The notes below the pieces were generated by a model. It worked only from the letters and a program-made list of their open reading frames with translations, was not told the DNA's origin and ran no database searches. DNA of 64,000 bases, taken from assembly GCA_944384705.1 (NCBI GenBank), contig CALWUI010000020.1, forward strand, positions 90,475 to 154,474, in the 5' to 3' direction. Below, one piece after another: positions 27,605-37,171 of this stretch (its first letter is position 1; each line of letters begins with the position of its first letter). Both the position numbers and the translations under genes were made by a program. This DNA comes from an uncultured Clostridia bacterium. GTDB lineage: Bacteria; Bacillota; Clostridia; Oscillospirales; Acutalibacteraceae.

Positions 27605-29145
27605 TGAGGAATATAATGCAACTAAAAAGTGGTTCAGACATACGAGGTGTTGCTATAGCTGGTGTTAATGGTGAAAAAGTTAGTTTGACTGATGAGGTAA
27701 TAGTCAAAATAATGTTATCTTTTGCGCAATGGCTTGCTCTAAAAAAAAGTAAAAATTTTGATGAGTTGACTGTTTCGGTTGGACATGATTCAAGACTATC
27801 TGCAGAAAGAATAAAAAATGTAATTATAGATACACTGGGAAGTTTAGGTATAAAGCTTCTAGACTGTGGGTTATCATCTACACCAGCAATGTTTATGACG
27901 ACAATTGATTTAAATTGTGATGCTGCAATTGAAATAACTGCAAGTCACCACCCTTTTAATAGAAACGGCTTTAAATTTTTTACAAGCAGTGGTGGGCTCG
28001 ACTCTTGTGATGTAGAAGAAATATTAAATAATGCAAGTAATAAAGTTAAGTTTACAGAATCAAAAAATATTTCTGTAAAAAAAGTGAATTATATGAAAAT
28101 ATATGCAGAAAGATTAAGAAAAATAATTTTTGATGAAATAGAAGTTTCAGAAGAAAGCAAACCTCTTGATGGTATAAAAATTATAGTTGATGCTGGCAAT
28201 GGTGTTGGAGGTTTTTATGCAACGGATGTTTTAGAGCCTCTTGGGGCAGATATTTCTGGAAGTCAATTTTTGGAGCCAGATGGAAGGTTTCAGAATCATA
28301 TGCCAAATCCAGAGGATAGAAGCGCTATTCATTCTATTGTTGAAGCAACTGTAAAAAACAAAGCAGATTTGGGTATAATTTTTGATACAGATGTTGATAG
28401 AGCAGGTGTAGTAGATTGTGACGGCAGCGAGATTTGTAGAAATAGTTTAATTGCTCTTGCGGCAGCAATTGCACTTAAAAATAATCCTGGAGGAACTATA
28501 GTTACTGATTCAGTTACGTCAGATGGCTTGCATGATTACATAGAGAATGAATTACATGGAATTCATAACCGTTTTAAACGTGGCTATAAAAATGTAATAA
28601 ATGAAGCAAAACGCTTAAACTTAGAGGGAATAAATTGCCCGTTGGCAATAGAAACTTCTGGACATGCAGCTATGAGAGAAAATTATTTTCTCGACGATGG
28701 CGCATATCTTGTTACGAAAATTATAATTGAGTTGTGTAGACTGAGAAAAATGGGACAAGGGTTTAAGGACGTTTTGAGCAATTTGAAAAAACCAAAAGAA
28801 AGTTTAGAGTTTAGACTGAAGATATTAAATAAAGATTTTAGACTTTATGGAGAAAAAGTAATAAATGATTTGTATAGATATGCAAGTAAAAAAAACAACT
28901 GGAAGATTGCTCCAGACAACAAAGAGGGGATAAGAGTCTCATTTGTCAAAGATAGTGGTGATGGATGGTTTTTGCTTAGAATGAGCGTACATGATCCTGT
29001 TATGCCTCTTAACATTGAAAGCCAAAAAATAGGAGGTTCTGTATTAATATTAAAAGAGTTTAATAAGTTTATTGATCAGTATAAAGAAATAGATTTGGAT
29101 CAGGTTAAAGATTATATCCAAAAAGTAAAAATGAACAGAAGTTAG
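27604..29145 (+). CDS. Phosphoglucomutase/phosphomannomutase family
   Basis: An alpha-D-phosphohexomutase of 513 aa interconverting hexose 1- and 6-phosphates. The active-site serine loop is TASHHPFNRNG, the metal loop is DTDVDRAGVVD and the sugar-binding loop ETSGHAAMRENYF, with a phosphate-binding C-terminal domain. Glucose versus mannose specificity cannot be decided by eye. Starts at 27604 or 27616 are both possible; a GAGGA site 6 nt before 27616 slightly favours the latter (MQLKSGSDIRG). Confidence 0.88.
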   Translation: MRNIMQLKSGSDIRGVAIAGVNGEKVSLTDEVIVKIMLSFAQWLALKKSKNFDELTVSVGHDSRLSAERIKNVIIDTLGSLGIKLLDCGLSSTPAMFMTTIDLNCDAAIEITASHHPFNRNGFKFFTSSGGLDSCDVEEILNNASNKVKFTESKNISVKKVNYMKIYAERLRKIIFDEIEVSEESKPLDGIKIIVDAGNGVGGFYATDVLEPLGADISGSQFLEPDGRFQNHMPNPEDRSAIHSIVEATVKNKADLGIIFDTDVDRAGVVDCDGSEICRNSLIALAAAIALKNNPGGTIVTDSVTSDGLHDYIENELHGIHNRFKRGYKNVINEAKRLNLEGINCPLAIETSGHAAMRENYFLDDGAYLVTKIIIELCRLRKMGQGFKDVLSNLKKPKESLEFRLKILNKDFRLYGEKVINDLYRYASKKNNWKIAPDNKEGIRVSFVKDSGDGWFLLRMSVHDPVMPLNIESQKIGGSVLILKEFNKFIDQYKEIDLDQVKDYIQKVKMNRS

Positions 29146-29261
29146 ACGGGCTTTTAAATTTATAATTTTAGTCCTAAAATTTGAGCAAATTTGCTAAATT
29201 AATATATTTTTTGTTTTTTATTTAATCTGATTGTGCAAATGGGAGAAAATGCTGTATGTGT

Positions 29262-29290
29262 TTGAATATTAAGCGTTAATGTGGTATAAT
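29262..29290 (+). promoter_or_regulatory. Promoter of the 29322 gene
   Basis: TTGAAT, a 17-nt spacer and a perfect TATAAT preceded by TGG (extended -10), 31 nt before the GTG start. Confidence 0.65.
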
Positions 29291-29321
29291 TAAATTGTAA
29301 AAAGTAAAGGAATGATGTGTT

Positions 29322-30941
29322 GTGAAAAAGTTTATTGCTTCAATTTTAGCTATTGCGACATTGACTGCATTTATACAAGAACCAGCATTTGCTATAAGAA
29401 CACAATATACAAAAGCAGGAAAAAATTTAATAACTGCAACGATAAATAAACCAACTACATACCCTTGGACAAATAATGATATGACAGCTCATTGCCTGGG
29501 TGTTTTAGAATTAAAAATAGCAAAACCAGAAAATTTAATGCAAAATACTACTATTCAAGTAAAAACTAATAAAGAACCGCTAAAGTATTTTAACTGGAGT
29601 AACATAGATTGGAAAAATTTATCTACTATGCAGCGTGCAGGAATAATTTTAAAGACAATTTTTAATGCTATATTTTTTCAAAGATCGTTAAGACGTAGAG
29701 AGGTTAATTCCTTTAAACTTACGGGTTTACCTATGCAAGCCTCATGGTATAATGTACCAGAAAGGCTGCTAAATTGGCTTTTTGATAGACGCATACCAGT
29801 AGAATACAGGTTAGTTCAAATTGAACCTGATAAAGCAAAAAAATTAACGGCAAAGTCTGTAAGAGTGGGTGAAAAGAAGCCAGAGATAGTAAATAGCGAT
29901 GATGCTTATAAGAATATTCATGATGTTAACGGAAAAAGTGATGTAGTTAAGCTGCGTGATGAATTGCTAAGTAGAGCTCTCAACGCTTTTAAGAATCCAA
30001 ACGTTGACCCTCATGACCCTTTTAATATAATAGAAAATGGTAATTTTTTAAAATTAGGTGATTATAAAGAACAAATAGATACTTCTCTTTATTATTCTAG
30101 AAAAGAAGCTGATGAAAAAAATAAAGAAATAGAATCAGAAAAGAAAAAATTATGTGATGAATTTGCAGCAATATATAATGAAGATTTAAAAAGTACTGGA
30201 ATTTTAGGAATTCTTTCGCCAGAAAAGCCAAATTTAAATTTTGCTATTGTTGTAAATGATAATATTGATGATAGTGCAGAAAGCTATAAGTTAAGCCATT
30301 TTCTTGCTACGAATGGTTATGCTTTTTTAAAGGCAGATAAATCTATTATAGAATTTGATGCCCAGAAAATATTTACTGTTCCGGATACAGGTGTGCCAGT
30401 AGATGAAGATCAAAGAAATAAAGCACTTGCAGATATTGCATTAACAATAGCAAAGCCAGGATTTAAGCAGTGGACGAAAAATAAATTCAACACGCTTATA
30501 AAAGGAGCAAAGTTTGTTTTGCCTCAAGTTGTAACTGATTTTATTGCTGCAGTATGCAATTTACTAGGATTTAACTCTGGAGGTAATAACGAAGTCTATT
30601 TAGCACCAGTTGTACCAGTAGCTCCACCAGCACAGCAGCCCCAACAGAATCTGCAGCCGCAGCCAGCAGCGCAGCAGCCAGGTGGCGGGCAGCAACCTCA
30701 GAACGCGCAACAGCAAAATCCGCAACCAGCGGCACCAGCAGCACAGCAGCCCCAACAGAATCCGCCTGCTCAACCTGGAGCAGGAAATTTACCGCAAGGC
30801 GGTAATGGAGTAGCAGTGCAACAACAGCCGCAATCTGGTAATCCACCTAATGTTGTAGTTAACGTTATTCAAAATCAACAGCAAAACCAAAATAATCATC
30901 CTCAATTAGCAATAAGCGCTCCACAGCTGCAAGTGAATTGA
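29322..30941 (+). CDS. Exported protein with Pro/Gln-rich C-terminal tail
   Basis: An unrecognised 539-aa protein. The start is GTG with AAAGG upstream. A clear signal peptide (cleavage likely after AFA at residue 24) precedes a basic, helical body of about 400 residues with no domain I know. From about 425 there is a roughly 110-residue tail of Pro/Gln/Ala/Asn repeats, including two near-copies of a 20-nt stretch encoding AQQPQQN. The tail GC content is clearly higher than the body. It has its own promoter and terminator, so it is a single-gene unit. Confidence 0.65.
   Translation: MKKFIASILAIATLTAFIQEPAFAIRTQYTKAGKNLITATINKPTTYPWTNNDMTAHCLGVLELKIAKPENLMQNTTIQVKTNKEPLKYFNWSNIDWKNLSTMQRAGIILKTIFNAIFFQRSLRRREVNSFKLTGLPMQASWYNVPERLLNWLFDRRIPVEYRLVQIEPDKAKKLTAKSVRVGEKKPEIVNSDDAYKNIHDVNGKSDVVKLRDELLSRALNAFKNPNVDPHDPFNIIENGNFLKLGDYKEQIDTSLYYSRKEADEKNKEIESEKKKLCDEFAAIYNEDLKSTGILGILSPEKPNLNFAIVVNDNIDDSAESYKLSHFLATNGYAFLKADKSIIEFDAQKIFTVPDTGVPVDEDQRNKALADIALTIAKPGFKQWTKNKFNTLIKGAKFVLPQVVTDFIAAVCNLLGFNSGGNNEVYLAPVVPVAPPAQQPQQNLQPQPAAQQPGGGQQPQNAQQQNPQPAAPAAQQPQQNPPAQPGAGNLPQGGNGVAVQQQPQSGNPPNVVVNVIQNQQQNQNNHPQLAISAPQLQVN
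30627..30770 (+). repeat. Gln/Pro-coding tandem-like repeats
   Basis: Direct near-repeats based on CAGCAGCCCCAACAGAAT encode AQQPQQN units in the tail of the exported protein. They are local expansions within the reading frame. Confidence 0.6.
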
Positions 30942-30983
30942 TGTTTTGTTTTAATGTGATTTTTGAATCCTACTAAATATATC

Positions 30984-31021
30984 AAGCGATTGCTTAACTT
31001 AGGTATTAGCAATCGCTTTTT
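30984..31021 (+). terminator. Terminator of the 29322 gene
   Basis: An 11-bp stem AAGCGATTGCT / AGCAATCGCTT with a 13-nt loop, followed by TTTT. Confidence 0.85.
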
Positions 31022-31049
31022 GCTTATAAAGAAACTTTTGTTTTTATTT

Positions 31050-31421
31050 TTATGTAGCTTCTTTTACTGTATAATTATTTAAAAGGCCAAAACTTATTGA
31101 TAGAGCTTCATCAACTAAATTCATTGCAAAGGGATCAAGATAGCCCATTTTTTCTTTTAACCGTTTTTTATCAAGAGTTCTGATCTGTTCTAAAAGAACG
31201 ACAGAATCTTTAGAAAGGCCGCAACTATGTCCTCTAAGCTGAATATGAGTGGGAAGATTAGCTTTTGTATGCTGACTTGTTATTGCAGCAGCGATTACAG
31301 TGGGACTAAATTTATTTCCTACATCGTTTTGAACAATTAAAACTGGTCTGATGCCACCCTGTTCTGAACCAATTACAGGACTTAAATCGGCATAGAAAAT
31401 ATCTCCACGTTTAATAGTCAC
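31050..31421 (-). CDS. mazF: MazF/PemK-type mRNA endoribonuclease
   Basis: A type II toxin fold of the NdoA/EndoA branch: [26 protein letters not shown], split here as [10 protein letters not shown] and [11 protein letters not shown], followed by [16 protein letters not shown] (here IAAAITSQ). I choose the second GTG (31421) as start because GGAG is 10 nt upstream; a first GTG at 31430 is too close to it. The 123-aa length is normal. No antitoxin gene adjoins it on either side, which is unusual for the family. Confidence 0.88.
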   Translation of the reverse strand: MTIKRGDIFYADLSPVIGSEQGGIRPVLIVQNDVGNKFSPTVIAAAITSQHTKANLPTHIQLRGHSCGLSKDSVVLLEQIRTLDKKRLKEKMGYLDPFAMNLVDEALSISFGLLNNYTVKEAT

Positions 31422-31542
31422 CTTTTTCACGCTCCGAAATTTTATTATTATTTATGACAAGAATATTTTTACCTGATTTTAATAAAAATAAACATCAAAA
31501 TAAAACTTATCAATATATAATATTAAACTTAGGCGCAAAGTG

Positions 31543-31580
31543 ACAAAAAAAGACTTTTGATTTTTAATTTCAAAAGCCTT
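31543..31580 (-). terminator. degV terminator
   Basis: On the minus strand a stem built on CTTTTGA/TCAAAAG, with one mismatch and three more pairs, is followed by a run of seven T. Confidence 0.7.
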
Positions 31581-31594
31581 ATTTTTTTATGATC

Positions 31595-32437
31595 TTATAG
31601 TTTATAAACTGCAATTCCTGCCATGTCTGGCCCAGTATGAACGCCTAAAACAGCAGTAACAGGGTTAATTTCACAGGATTTAACTTTGCAATATTTTTTT
31701 ATTTCTGATTTAATTTTTTCTGCTATTGCTTTATTGGAAGAATAGGTTAAAGATATAGCTACCTCGGCGTTATTAAAGCGAGTTTTAATCTCATTTATGA
31801 GCGATAAGATGGCGCGATTGAATCCAATTGTTTTTGAGGCAGTTTCGTAGATTCCATCATCGTTAACCTTAATTACAGGACATAACTTTAATAAACTTCC
31901 AACAGTGCCAGCAACTTTGCCAATACGTCCACCTTTTATTAGATATGTAAGATCTCGAACACAGAACATGGCCGTCATTTTTTTTCTAACTTCTTTAAGT
32001 TTATTTATAATTTCCTGAACATTATCGGTAGTTTTAACAGCAGCTATAGCTGCCATAATCAACATATTTTGAGCGCAAGACAACGTTTTTGTATCAAAGC
32101 AGTGTATATTTAATCCATTGTATTCACTGGCGACTAATCTAATAAAATTAAAAGTTCCGGATAATCCAGATGAAATACCTATATAAATTGCATCTGTGCA
32201 ACCTTCTGCTTTAGCCTTATCAAATGCAGCAATAATATCATGCCTGTATGGCAGAGATGATTTTGGAATTTCTTTTTCGAGCAAAGGATAAATCTCGCTG
32301 CTGTTAATATTAACTCCATCAAGGTATTCTCTATCTGAGAAGCAAATTCTAAGTGGAATCACTTTTATGCTATACTTTTTTATAATTTCCTTAGATAAAT
32401 CTCCTGCAGAATCAGTTATTATAGCGATTTTTTTCAT
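31595..32437 (-). CDS. DegV family fatty-acid-binding protein
   Basis: DegV/FakB-type proteins bind a fatty acid and present it to the FakA kinase. The 280-aa protein has the N-terminal IITDSAGDLS, the SSGLSGTF ligand-hydroxyl loop and a C-terminal HTGPDMAG. The ATG at 32437 is chosen because GGAGGG lies 5 nt upstream; a TTG four codons earlier overlaps that site. It is cotranscribed after dusB. No fakA is in the window. Confidence 0.9.
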   Translation of the reverse strand: MKKIAIITDSAGDLSKEIIKKYSIKVIPLRICFSDREYLDGVNINSSEIYPLLEKEIPKSSLPYRHDIIAAFDKAKAEGCTDAIYIGISSGLSGTFNFIRLVASEYNGLNIHCFDTKTLSCAQNMLIMAAIAAVKTTDNVQEIINKLKEVRKKMTAMFCVRDLTYLIKGGRIGKVAGTVGSLLKLCPVIKVNDDGIYETASKTIGFNRAILSLINEIKTRFNNAEVAISLTYSSNKAIAEKIKSEIKKYCKVKSCEINPVTAVLGVHTGPDMAGIAVYKL

Positions 32438-32478
32438 AATTCCCTCCAAAATAAAATTATTTTTAAATTACTATTCAA

Positions 32479-33441
32479 TTACAATGAATTTACAATTTTA
32501 TCAGCAAACTCGTAAAATTGCTTTAAAGTTTCAAGTTTACAGGCTATGCTTCTAAAAGAAGCCGCACTTGGAAATCCTTTTATATAATAAGTAATATGCC
32601 TGCGCGCTTTTAGCATTCCTAATTTTTCACCGTAGTTTTGACATATTGATTCAATATGTAAGACCATAATTTTTAACTTTTCTTCAAAACTTGGTATTTT
32701 ATATTTGCTTTTCTGGTCAAAAAAATTATTAATTTCTGAAAAAATCCAAGGTCTTCCTAAAGCTGCTCTGCCAACCATAACCATATCACAACCAGTTTTA
32801 TTCATCATATTGTGTGCGTCCGCTCCACAAGAGATATCTCCGTTGCCTATGACGGGGATATTGACAGATTCTTTCACTTTTTTTATAATATCAAAATCAA
32901 TTCCCGGTTTATACATTTGCTCACGAGTCCTTGCATGAACAGTAATAGCATCAGCGCCTGAACATTCGCAAATTTTAGCGATCAAAGGAGCATTGGGATT
33001 GGCATTATCCCAGCCTTTTCTAATTTTTACAGTAACGGGAATATGGACAACTTTTTTTACAGCATCAACAATTTTTCCGCAAAGTTCAGGAGATTTCATT
33101 AATATTGCGCCACCACCACTCTTATTTACTTTAGGCGCTGGACACCCCATGTTTATATCAATTATATCTGGTTTATATTTTAATGTAAAGTAAGCTGCCT
33201 TGGCCATTGTCTCAGGATCATCTCCAAAAATTTGAATAGCACATGGATGCTCATTTTTAGATAATTCTAAAAGTTCAATAGTTTTTTCGTTATAAAAAGA
33301 AATTCCACGAGAGCTAACCATCTCGCTTGTAACATATCCGGCACCAAATTTTACACATAATTCTCTGAAAGTTTTATCTGCAATTCCCGCCATTGGAGCT
33401 AGTGCGGCGAATCCATTTATTTTAACGTTTCCAATTTTCAA
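32479..33441 (-). CDS. dusB: tRNA-dihydrouridine synthase
   Basis: A flavin enzyme that reduces uridines in the tRNA D-loop. The FMN-binding TIM barrel starts ALAPMAGIADKTFRELC; the catalytic-Cys loop is NMGCPAPKVNKSGGGAIL; VTVKIRKGWD and IGNGDIS complete the flavin site. I choose TTG 33441 (MKIGNVKING, 320 aa) because GGAGG is 7 nt upstream, whereas the ATG at 33447 is only one base from it. It leads the dusB-degV pair. Confidence 0.92.
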   Translation of the reverse strand: MKIGNVKINGFAALAPMAGIADKTFRELCVKFGAGYVTSEMVSSRGISFYNEKTIELLELSKNEHPCAIQIFGDDPETMAKAAYFTLKYKPDIIDINMGCPAPKVNKSGGGAILMKSPELCGKIVDAVKKVVHIPVTVKIRKGWDNANPNAPLIAKICECSGADAITVHARTREQMYKPGIDFDIIKKVKESVNIPVIGNGDISCGADAHNMMNKTGCDMVMVGRAALGRPWIFSEINNFFDQKSKYKIPSFEEKLKIMVLHIESICQNYGEKLGMLKARRHITYYIKGFPSAASFRSIACKLETLKQFYEFADKIVNSL

Positions 33442-33481
33442 CCGCATTCCTCCCGCTAGGTTTATATTTGCAATATATAAG

Positions 33482-33510
33482 AGTTTATCATATTTTAATC
33501 AGAAAGTCTA
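33482..33510 (-). promoter_or_regulatory. dusB promoter
   Basis: On the minus strand TAGACT, a 17-nt spacer and TAAACT, about 40 nt before the start. Confidence 0.45.
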
Positions 33511-33562
33511 CGATTATGTTACGAGAATGATAAAAGTGTTTACTGATTTATTTCATTGAGTG

Positions 33563-33571
33563 TGATATAAT
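33563..33571 (+). promoter_or_regulatory. polA extended -10 promoter
   Basis: TGATATAAT is an extended -10 with a perfect hexamer. The -35 at 17-nt spacing (CTGATT) is weak. It lies 30 nt before the polA ATG. Confidence 0.5.
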
Positions 33572-33601
33572 AATTTTATAAATTTTTTGGAGTGTTACTA
33601 A

Positions 33602-36214
33602 ATGAAATTGCTTGTTTTGGACGGAAACAGTATATTTAATAGAGCTTTTTATGGCATAAAACTTTTAACTACAAAAAACGGATTTTATACCAATGCGATA
33701 TATGGCTTTTTAACTATGTTAAATAAATTAAAAGAAGAAATTAATCCAGATGCAGTTGCAATAGCTTTTGACATGAAAGCACCAACCTTTAGACACAATA
33801 AGTACAAAGAATATAAAGCAAATAGAAAAGGTATGCCAGAGGAGTTGGCGATGCAGTTCCCGATATTAAAAGAGCTGCTTAGTGGTATGGGCTATAAACT
33901 CGTTGAAAAAGAAGGTTATGAAGCGGATGATATATTAGGAACCTTAGCTTTTGCTTGCGAAAAATCAGGAGATGAATGCATAATTGCTACTGGAGATAGA
34001 GACAGTTTGCAACTGGTTTCTAAAAATGTCTCGGTAAGAATTGCTACAACAAAGTTTGGTAAACCAGAAGTAACTCTTTATGATGAAAATAAAATTAAGG
34101 AAGTTTACGGTGTCACTCCGAAACAGCTTATTGACATAAAAGCAATTCAAGGCGATACTTCAGATAATATTCCTGGAGTGGTAGGAATTGGAGAAAAAGG
34201 TGCGGGTGAATTAATTAAAAATTATGGCACAATTGAGTATATCTATGATAATATAGATACAATCGATATAAAAGAAGGAATTCGAAAAAAATTAATTGCC
34301 TCAAAAGACAACGCCTTTTTAAGCAAATATCTTGGAACGATTATAAAAAGCGTTCCTATAGATTTAAATTTAAAAGATTATATTCCTAAAAAAATGAATG
34401 AAGAAAAAGTTTCAGAGATTCTTTCTAATCTTGAAATGTTTTCAATTTTGGAAAAATTGGGCTTAAAACCAAATCTTAAAAAAGAAAAGTTGAATGTTGA
34501 ACATAACGAGAATAAAAAAGTTAAAGTAGTTTTAAATGAGTCTTTAATTAACTTAGAAAAAATTATATATGAGGAAAAGCTTTTATATTTCTTGTTACTT
34601 TATAAAGACGAAAATGCAATTGGAATCGGATGTTATTTAAAAGATACAGTTTACATTTTGTATGATTTGGCAAAAATAAAAAACTTTTTAAAAAATATTA
34701 TGGAAGATGAAAAAATATCAAAAATAACTTATGACATAAAATTAATTTATAAAACTATGCATGCTTTTGGGATATCTATAAAAAATGTAAAAATGGATGT
34801 ACTCTTGGCTGCATATTTGCTCAACCCTTCGAGTAAAAGTTATGATTTAGCAAATTTGTTCAAAAATTATAATGTAGAAGATATTAAACTCATTTGTGAA
34901 GGCGATTCTGATAATGATAATGCTTTTGCTAGAGAAGTTGCAAGGTTAAAAAAGTTAAGTCAAAATATAGAATTTAAAATTAAAGAAAATAATCAAGAAG
35001 GCCTGCTAAAAAATATAGAAATTCCGCTTGCTAAAGTTTTAGCTGAAATGGAGATAACGGGATTTCTTGTCGATTCAGATGGGTTAAAAGAATATGGAGA
35101 AAATTTGGATAATGAATTACAACTTTTGCAAAAAGAAATATATAAAGCTGTGGGAAAAGAGTTCAATATTAATTCGCCTAAACAGTTGGGAGAAATTCTC
35201 TTTGAAGATATAAAGCTTCCGAAAGGGAAAAAAACAAAAAATGGTTACTCAACCAATGCAGAAGTTCTTGAAAGTATAAGAGGTTTGCATCCGGTTGTTG
35301 ATTTGATTTTGAACTATAGAGCACTTTCTAAATTGAAAAGCACTTACTGCGATGGCATGCTCAAAGTTATTGCCTTGGATGGCAGAGTTCACTCTCGATT
35401 TAATCAGGTAGAAACGCGAACAGGAAGAATAAGTTCACTAGAACCAAATCTACAGAATATTCCTGTTAGAACCGATAGAGGCAGAGAGTTGCGACGCTTT
35501 TTTTGTGCAGCAGAAGGCTGCATCTTGATTGACGCAGATTACTCTCAGATAGAATTAAGAGTTTTAGCGCATTTGGCTGACGACAAAAATATGATAGATG
35601 CTTTTAAAAATAATTTGGATATCCATGCAATTACAGCTTCGCAGGTTTTTGGAATTCCAGAGAATATGATCACTCCGATTATGCGTGTTCGTGCAAAAGC
35701 AGTAAACTTTGGAATAGTCTATGGAATAAGTGCATTTTCTTTAGCTAAAGATATTGGTGTTTCTCGTAAGGAGGCACAGACATATATAGATAATTACCTC
35801 ATGCATTATTCTGGCGTAGAAGAATATATGCGCAATACTATAAAAAAAGCCAAAGATAATAAATTTGTAGAGACGATATTTGGAAGAAGAAGATATTTGC
35901 CAGAACTCTCGTCTTCAAATTTTAACTTAAGGTCTTTTGGAGAAAGAGTCGCTAGAAATATGCCAATACAAGGTTCTGCAGCAGATATAATAAAAATTGC
36001 AATGATCAATGTTAGTAAACGTTTGAGAGAAGAAAATTTAAAATCAAAGCTAATTTTACAAATACATGATGAACTTATAGTTGAAGCTCCACAGAGTGAG
36101 GCAAATATCGCTTTGAGGATTTTAAAAATAGAAATGGAAAATGCAGCAAAATTAAAAGTACCGTTGGTGGTGGATGCGAATATCGGAAAGACTTGGTACG
36201 AAGCAAAGGCTTAA
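33602..36214 (+). CDS. polA: DNA polymerase I
   Basis: A repair and Okazaki-fragment polymerase of 870 aa. The 5'-3' exonuclease domain (about 1-290: IAFDMKAPTFRH, EADDILGTLA, GDTSDNIPGVVGIG) is followed by a 3'-5' exonuclease-like region whose catalytic acidic residues are not visible, so proofreading is probably lost, as in Bacillus. The polymerase domain has DADYSQIELR, the O-helix region RAKAVNFGIVYG, and HDELIVE. It starts a run of polA, ptp, rimI and tsaD on one strand. Confidence 0.95.
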   Translation: MKLLVLDGNSIFNRAFYGIKLLTTKNGFYTNAIYGFLTMLNKLKEEINPDAVAIAFDMKAPTFRHNKYKEYKANRKGMPEELAMQFPILKELLSGMGYKLVEKEGYEADDILGTLAFACEKSGDECIIATGDRDSLQLVSKNVSVRIATTKFGKPEVTLYDENKIKEVYGVTPKQLIDIKAIQGDTSDNIPGVVGIGEKGAGELIKNYGTIEYIYDNIDTIDIKEGIRKKLIASKDNAFLSKYLGTIIKSVPIDLNLKDYIPKKMNEEKVSEILSNLEMFSILEKLGLKPNLKKEKLNVEHNENKKVKVVLNESLINLEKIIYEEKLLYFLLLYKDENAIGIGCYLKDTVYILYDLAKIKNFLKNIMEDEKISKITYDIKLIYKTMHAFGISIKNVKMDVLLAAYLLNPSSKSYDLANLFKNYNVEDIKLICEGDSDNDNAFAREVARLKKLSQNIEFKIKENNQEGLLKNIEIPLAKVLAEMEITGFLVDSDGLKEYGENLDNELQLLQKEIYKAVGKEFNINSPKQLGEILFEDIKLPKGKKTKNGYSTNAEVLESIRGLHPVVDLILNYRALSKLKSTYCDGMLKVIALDGRVHSRFNQVETRTGRISSLEPNLQNIPVRTDRGRELRRFFCAAEGCILIDADYSQIELRVLAHLADDKNMIDAFKNNLDIHAITASQVFGIPENMITPIMRVRAKAVNFGIVYGISAFSLAKDIGVSRKEAQTYIDNYLMHYSGVEEYMRNTIKKAKDNKFVETIFGRRRYLPELSSSNFNLRSFGERVARNMPIQGSAADIIKIAMINVSKRLREENLKSKLILQIHDELIVEAPQSEANIALRILKIEMENAAKLKVPLVVDANIGKTWYEAKA

Positions 36215-36240
36215 CCTAAATGAAAGGATGTTTTTTAGAA

Positions 36241-36690
36241 ATGAATATACTTTTTGTTTGTACGGGAAATACATGTAGGAGTCCAATGGCTGCAGGAATT
36301 TTTAAAAAAATTATAGGCGAAAAAAATATTAAAAATGTAAATATATCAAGTGCCGGAATCGCAGCGGATAATAAGTCTAAGGCAACTAAGCATGCTATTG
36401 AGGTTTGTAAAGAGATAGATGTTGATCTAAATGGACATATTTCTAAAAGCATTTTTGATGTTAACCTAAAAAATATTGATAAGTTTATTGTTATGACTCA
36501 AACCCATAGGGATTTTTTAATTAATTTGGGTGTGAAAAGTGAAAAAATTCTTATTTTAGGTGATCAGATTTTAGATCCATTTGGAGGCAAGATCGAAGTA
36601 TATAAAACTTGCAGGAATCAGATCTATGAGGCGCTGTGTAAGTTAGTTGATGATATGATTATAGAAAATATTGAAAATGAGAATGCTTAG
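36241..36690 (+). CDS. Low-molecular-weight protein-tyrosine phosphatase
   Basis: The P-loop CTGNTCRSPMA near the N-terminus (Cys 8) and the C-terminal acid motif ILDPFGG (general acid Asp-Pro) mark the LMW-PTP fold. The 149-aa form starts at ATG 36241 (MNILFVC); an in-frame ATG at 36220 would add seven residues without a better site. The substrate may be tyrosine- or arginine-phosphoproteins (YwlE-type); the residue that distinguishes them cannot be judged with confidence here. Since mcsB is present, an arginine-phosphatase role is worth testing. Confidence 0.85.
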   Translation: MNILFVCTGNTCRSPMAAGIFKKIIGEKNIKNVNISSAGIAADNKSKATKHAIEVCKEIDVDLNGHISKSIFDVNLKNIDKFIVMTQTHRDFLINLGVKSEKILILGDQILDPFGGKIEVYKTCRNQIYEALCKLVDDMIIENIENENA

Positions 36691-37132
36691 TTTTAGAATA
36701 AAGCCATTTTTAGAAGAGTATTTAGATGAAATTGCCCTTTTAGAAAGGACGTGCTTTTCAACTCCTTGGTCAAAAGATTTACTCGCTTCAGAAATATATA
36801 ATAATAATTCTAATTTTTTGGTTGCTGTTGATGAATCTAATAGAGTTTTAGGATATGTGGGTTTAAAGTTTATAATGGATGAAGGATATATCACTAATAT
36901 TGCAGTTTTTCCTCAGTATAGAAATAACGGTGTGGCAAGTGAGTTGCTAAAAAAAATTATTGAGTTTGGAGATAGCAAGAATTTAAAATTTATTTCTCTT
37001 GAAGTTAGAAAATCTAATGTTTATGCGATTTCTTTGTATAAATATCAGGGTTTTATTTTTGCAGGAGAAAGAAAAAATTTTTATTCTAACCCCAAAGAAG
37101 ATGCTTTTATTATGACGAAATATATAAATTAA
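36677..37132 (+). CDS. rimI: RimI-like N-acetyltransferase
   Basis: A GNAT enzyme that acetylates the N-terminus of ribosomal protein S18 in well-studied bacteria. It opens with LEEYLDEIALLERTCFSTPW, typical of RimI, has the acetyl-CoA loop (VFPQYRNNGVASELL) and SLEVRKSNVYAISLYKYQGF (cited in part). It overlaps the end of the phosphatase gene. Starts 36677 and 36683 are both possible. It is separated from tsaD by a 220-nt gap holding cloverleaf element A. Confidence 0.9.
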   Translation: MRMLSFRIKPFLEEYLDEIALLERTCFSTPWSKDLLASEIYNNNSNFLVAVDESNRVLGYVGLKFIMDEGYITNIAVFPQYRNNGVASELLKKIIEFGDSKNLKFISLEVRKSNVYAISLYKYQGFIFAGERKNFYSNPKEDAFIMTKYIN

Positions 37133-37171
37133 AATTTTCAATTTAAACAATGTTTGTGTAAGGAGAGAGGG

